A stretch of DNA of 64,000 bases from Onchocerca lupi. Taxonomy: Eukaryota; Nematoda; Chromadorea; Rhabditida; Onchocercidae. The stretch lies in assembly GCA_028564675.1 (NCBI GenBank), contig JAOVVO010000460.1, positions 1-64,000 on the forward strand, in the 5' to 3' direction. The notes under the pieces are model-generated. The model saw nothing but the letters and a program-made list of their open reading frames with translations. It ran no database searches and was not told where the DNA came from. Below are positions 61,465 through 64,000 of this stretch, piece after piece. Each line of letters opens with the position of its first letter. Position 1 is the stretch's first letter. Position numbers and translations under genes: made by a program.

Positions 61465-62670
61465 ATGTCGGTTCCATACTTTACAGATCAAAGTACTGGC
61501 ATGGTACTGCTAGCGGGGAATTCTCATCTGGAATTAGCAAAATTAGTTTCAGAGTAAGTTGTTCTGCTGTAAATTTTTCTCATATATTTTGGTAATCATA
61601 TTGATTTTTGTGGCGAATACGGAATAATTTTGTAGACGTTTGGGAATTAAACTTGGAGAGGCCGTTGTTTATAATAGAACAAATCGTGAAACTTCAGTCG
61701 AAATCAAACAGAGTGTTCGCGGAAAGCATGTGTTCATTCTTCAGTCTGGTTCAAAGTAAGTTAATAATTCGTTTTCTTTTATGCAATTAGTCTAGAATAT
61801 TTTCTTTGCTTAGAATAAACTGAATGTACGTATTAAATAAAATAACAGGAAAGTAGTTCAGAATAAAGTAGCTATATATAACTCGATAAAACATCACTGT
61901 ATACTATCTGACCATATGCTAGAAGATTTTAAATCTTTCAAGTCTTGGAACTATTCCGTTCAATTTATTCATTAATTAAGCTATCAGCATTTTTTTTCTT
62001 TTTTGTACTAGCTGATGAATTTCAGAGATGTCAATAATAACATCATGGAACTAATGATATTGATATATGCGTGTAAAACTTCAATGGCAAAAACAATAAC
62101 AGTAGTGATGCCATATTTGCCTTATAGCAAGCAGTGTCGAATGTTACGCCGATCATCCATACCAATGAAACTTATCGCTGATATGATGTGCAATTCCGGT
62201 AATTATCCTTTTTTTTCTTTCCTTTTTTCATCTGAGGAAATGGCTGGTTTATAGTTTATGAATACCACTGAACTTGGTTAATATATGGAATAAAAATGTT
62301 GAAGATACTTTCAGTATCGTGAAAAAAAAAAAATTGCAGGAGCGACGCGAATTGTTTCTCTCGATTTATACAGGAAGGAAATCCAAGGATTTTTTTCAGT
62401 ACCTGTTGATAACCTGCGTGCTTCACCTTTCTTATTACAGTATATAAAAGAAAATGTTCGGTTTGGTACTTTTTTCAAAAATTTTTTTCTATGTTCTAAA
62501 TTATATTTATCTCTAATACAATTTTATATTGCTTAATTTATATATGTTTTGTCTTTCTATTTCTCAAAATTACGAAATTTAGATACCGGACTATAAAAAT
62601 GCTGTAATAGTTGCAAAGAATCCCGGTGTTATGAATAAAGCAACATCCTATGCCGATCGTCTAAGATTAG
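61465..62670 (+). CDS. PRPP-synthetase-associated protein (5' part; continues past the window)
   Basis: PRPSAP proteins are inactive relatives of ribose-phosphate pyrophosphokinase that assemble with it and modulate it. Five exons: 61465-61553, 61636-61755, 62026-62198, 62340-62455 and 62583-62670; 195 complete codons, phases closing. The start is MSVPYFTDQSTGMVLLAGNS. Family blocks are ELAKLVSERLGI, NRETSVEIKQSVRGKHVFI, NNNIMELMILIYACKTS, PYLPYSKQ, EIQGFFSVPVDNLRASPFLL and IPDYKNAVIVAKNPG. The NLRASPFLLQYI and VIVAKNPG forms favour PRPSAP over catalytic PRPS. The active-site His of PRPS (in DLHxxQIQGFF) is Tyr138 here and the ATP-site Arg of PYARQ is Lys105, consistent with no catalysis. The last exon ends on GT with one base of the next codon, so the gene continues. 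Confidence 0.87.
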
Positions 62671-64000
62671 GTAAATATGGAATATTATTTGTTCACTACT
62701 TTTATTTCAGTAGATTAGGAATTTAAAGCAAATGTTGGAGAGATTTCAATGAGATGAAACGATTCATGTATAAGGGATCGGCAGACTGAAAACTCTAATT
62801 GATAGATCATTGTCAAACACATGGATGGCATGTACATCTAATCTACCCGAATTATTTAGTTAATTCAAGTGCTTAATAGTTGGCAATTAATGTATGTGAT
62901 TTTCCTGTCGTAATTTCAGTAGTTTAACTTCTTTAAAAATTATACTAATTGCCCAATTCACTTTTCAGAACGTAGGAAGAAAAGTTTTTGAAAGTCTCGA
63001 ACTTATATATTGCAAGATGCATTTTGAGTGGTGTTTTTCTGTTTTTAATAGTTCAACTTTCATCATTTGGCCAAATAGATCATCTCTGAAAATAACGAAA
63101 CGAAAATTTCGATTTTAAAAGTTGAAATTTTCCACTGCTTCTCATGATTTGAGAAATTTTAGAATGTCTCGTTGCAGACTTTGTTCTCTGCTTTAATATT
63201 CCTTCTTCCCGTCTCTCATAGTTATATATATTATTGTGTTGAAAAGCTCAGGCCGGGAAATTAATGCAAATTTCAATATTCTCGCTTATTAACTATGGAG
63301 ACATTTCCATGCTTTCGTCTACAGAAGCAACAGGTTTGTATGATTGTTGTGTAGTGGAGTGAAACAAACTGATAAAAATTAACATTAAAAATTATCATCA
63401 TGTCATAGATGGGATGTAAGAATGTCGACTGATTTAGCCAGAATTTGAGTTATTTGTTGTTCCAAGAAATTTGAGATTGAACTTTGGACATTTAGCCTAA
63501 TTCATGATCATGTTAAAGTCATTCGTGACTAAAGGCTGGGTGCGGACTAATTATTATTTGTTTGGGGCCTTTCACTATTCAAAAACTTAATAACAAACTT
63601 AGTGTATTAAGATTTTCAAAAAAATATTGAAAATTCAAGGATGAGGTTGTTTTGGTTTCACTTACTGCATCAAAACCATGTTTTGCATTTGAATAAAACT
63701 TGCTTCAATCACTTGTGTTTTTTCTTTTTTATTGTGAAGATCATCTTTAACTATTATTTGCATGATGAGCATGTTTATTTATATATGGAAAGTATTGGAG
63801 CGTCTTGTGCATTTTCCATCTTCACAATTTCTTTACTTTCTTTAAAACTTTTTTTTTTTTTAAATTTTCGGAAGATTATTTTTAAAATTATTTTTAATTC
63901 TCTACCATTGATTTATCTTTTATGAAAATCATCTCTAACTATTATTAGCACATTATTTCTAAAACTTCCGATTATTATTTCGGATGTGTAGATTCTGTAT
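62671..64000. other. Intron of the PRPSAP-like gene or beyond; no exon recognised
   Basis: The expected next PRPSAP segment was not found up to the window edge, so this is read as the beginning of a long intron. The 94-codon frame at 63641-63925 is hydrophobic and low-complexity with no motif. Confidence 0.45.

Noticed and set aside
63641..63925. 94-codon plus-strand frame near the right edge
   Set aside because: Hydrophobic and AT-driven, not similar to the PRPSAP segment expected next.

Overview
The window is eukaryotic nuclear DNA. It is very AT-rich, with many long A/T runs, GT-AG introns of about 50 bp to 3 kb, TTTCAG-type acceptors and several acceptor sites just upstream of start codons that look like spliced-leader sites. 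Gene content and protein sequences point to a nematode, most likely a parasitic clade III (filarial-type) worm. That placement is inference. No rRNA, tRNA, CRISPR or prokaryotic operon was seen.

Layout, left to right: the last exon of an unidentified gene (+, 221-367); HRD1/SEL-11, an ER ubiquitin ligase (-, 2373-7949, 10 exons, 613 aa); syntaxin 5 (-, 11471-17412, 9 exons, 405 aa); a weak gag-like relic (about 18400-18990); an MCFD2-like EF-hand cargo-receptor partner (+, 19365-21318); a 3.9-kb Helitron-like element with a broken Pif1 helicase and inverted ends (21530-25382); mitochondrial proline dehydrogenase (+, 26286-31143, 14 exons, 604 aa); a decayed glycine C-acetyltransferase pseudogene (-, 31815-34639); an SLC41-family Mg2+ transporter (-, 37034-42080, 12 exons, 563 aa); an RNF141-like RING protein (+, 43029-44562); a short fold-back relative of the Helitron-like element (47075-47451); an 835-aa low-complexity/coiled-coil protein (-, 48509-55503, 17 exons); a WBP2-like GRAM/PPxY protein (-, 56281-57918); and the 5' part of a PRPP-synthetase-associated protein (+, from 61465, running off the right edge).

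The exon models were built by hand. For each complete gene the phases close across all junctions and the total is a whole number of codons. Three neighbours (HRD1, syntaxin 5, MCFD2-like) act in the early secretory pathway, but nothing shows that they are co-regulated. SLC41 and RNF141 are divergent and share a 0.95-kb intergenic region holding a duplicated module, each copy ending in a perfect TGACGTCA site. WBP2 and the 835-aa gene lie in tandem 0.76 kb apart and could be co-transcribed.

The most notable items are the GCAT pseudogene, evidence that this step of threonine catabolism was lost at this locus; the pair of elements sharing inverted Helitron-like termini; and the large unrecognised 835-aa gene. 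I did not find a clear new multi-gene system.
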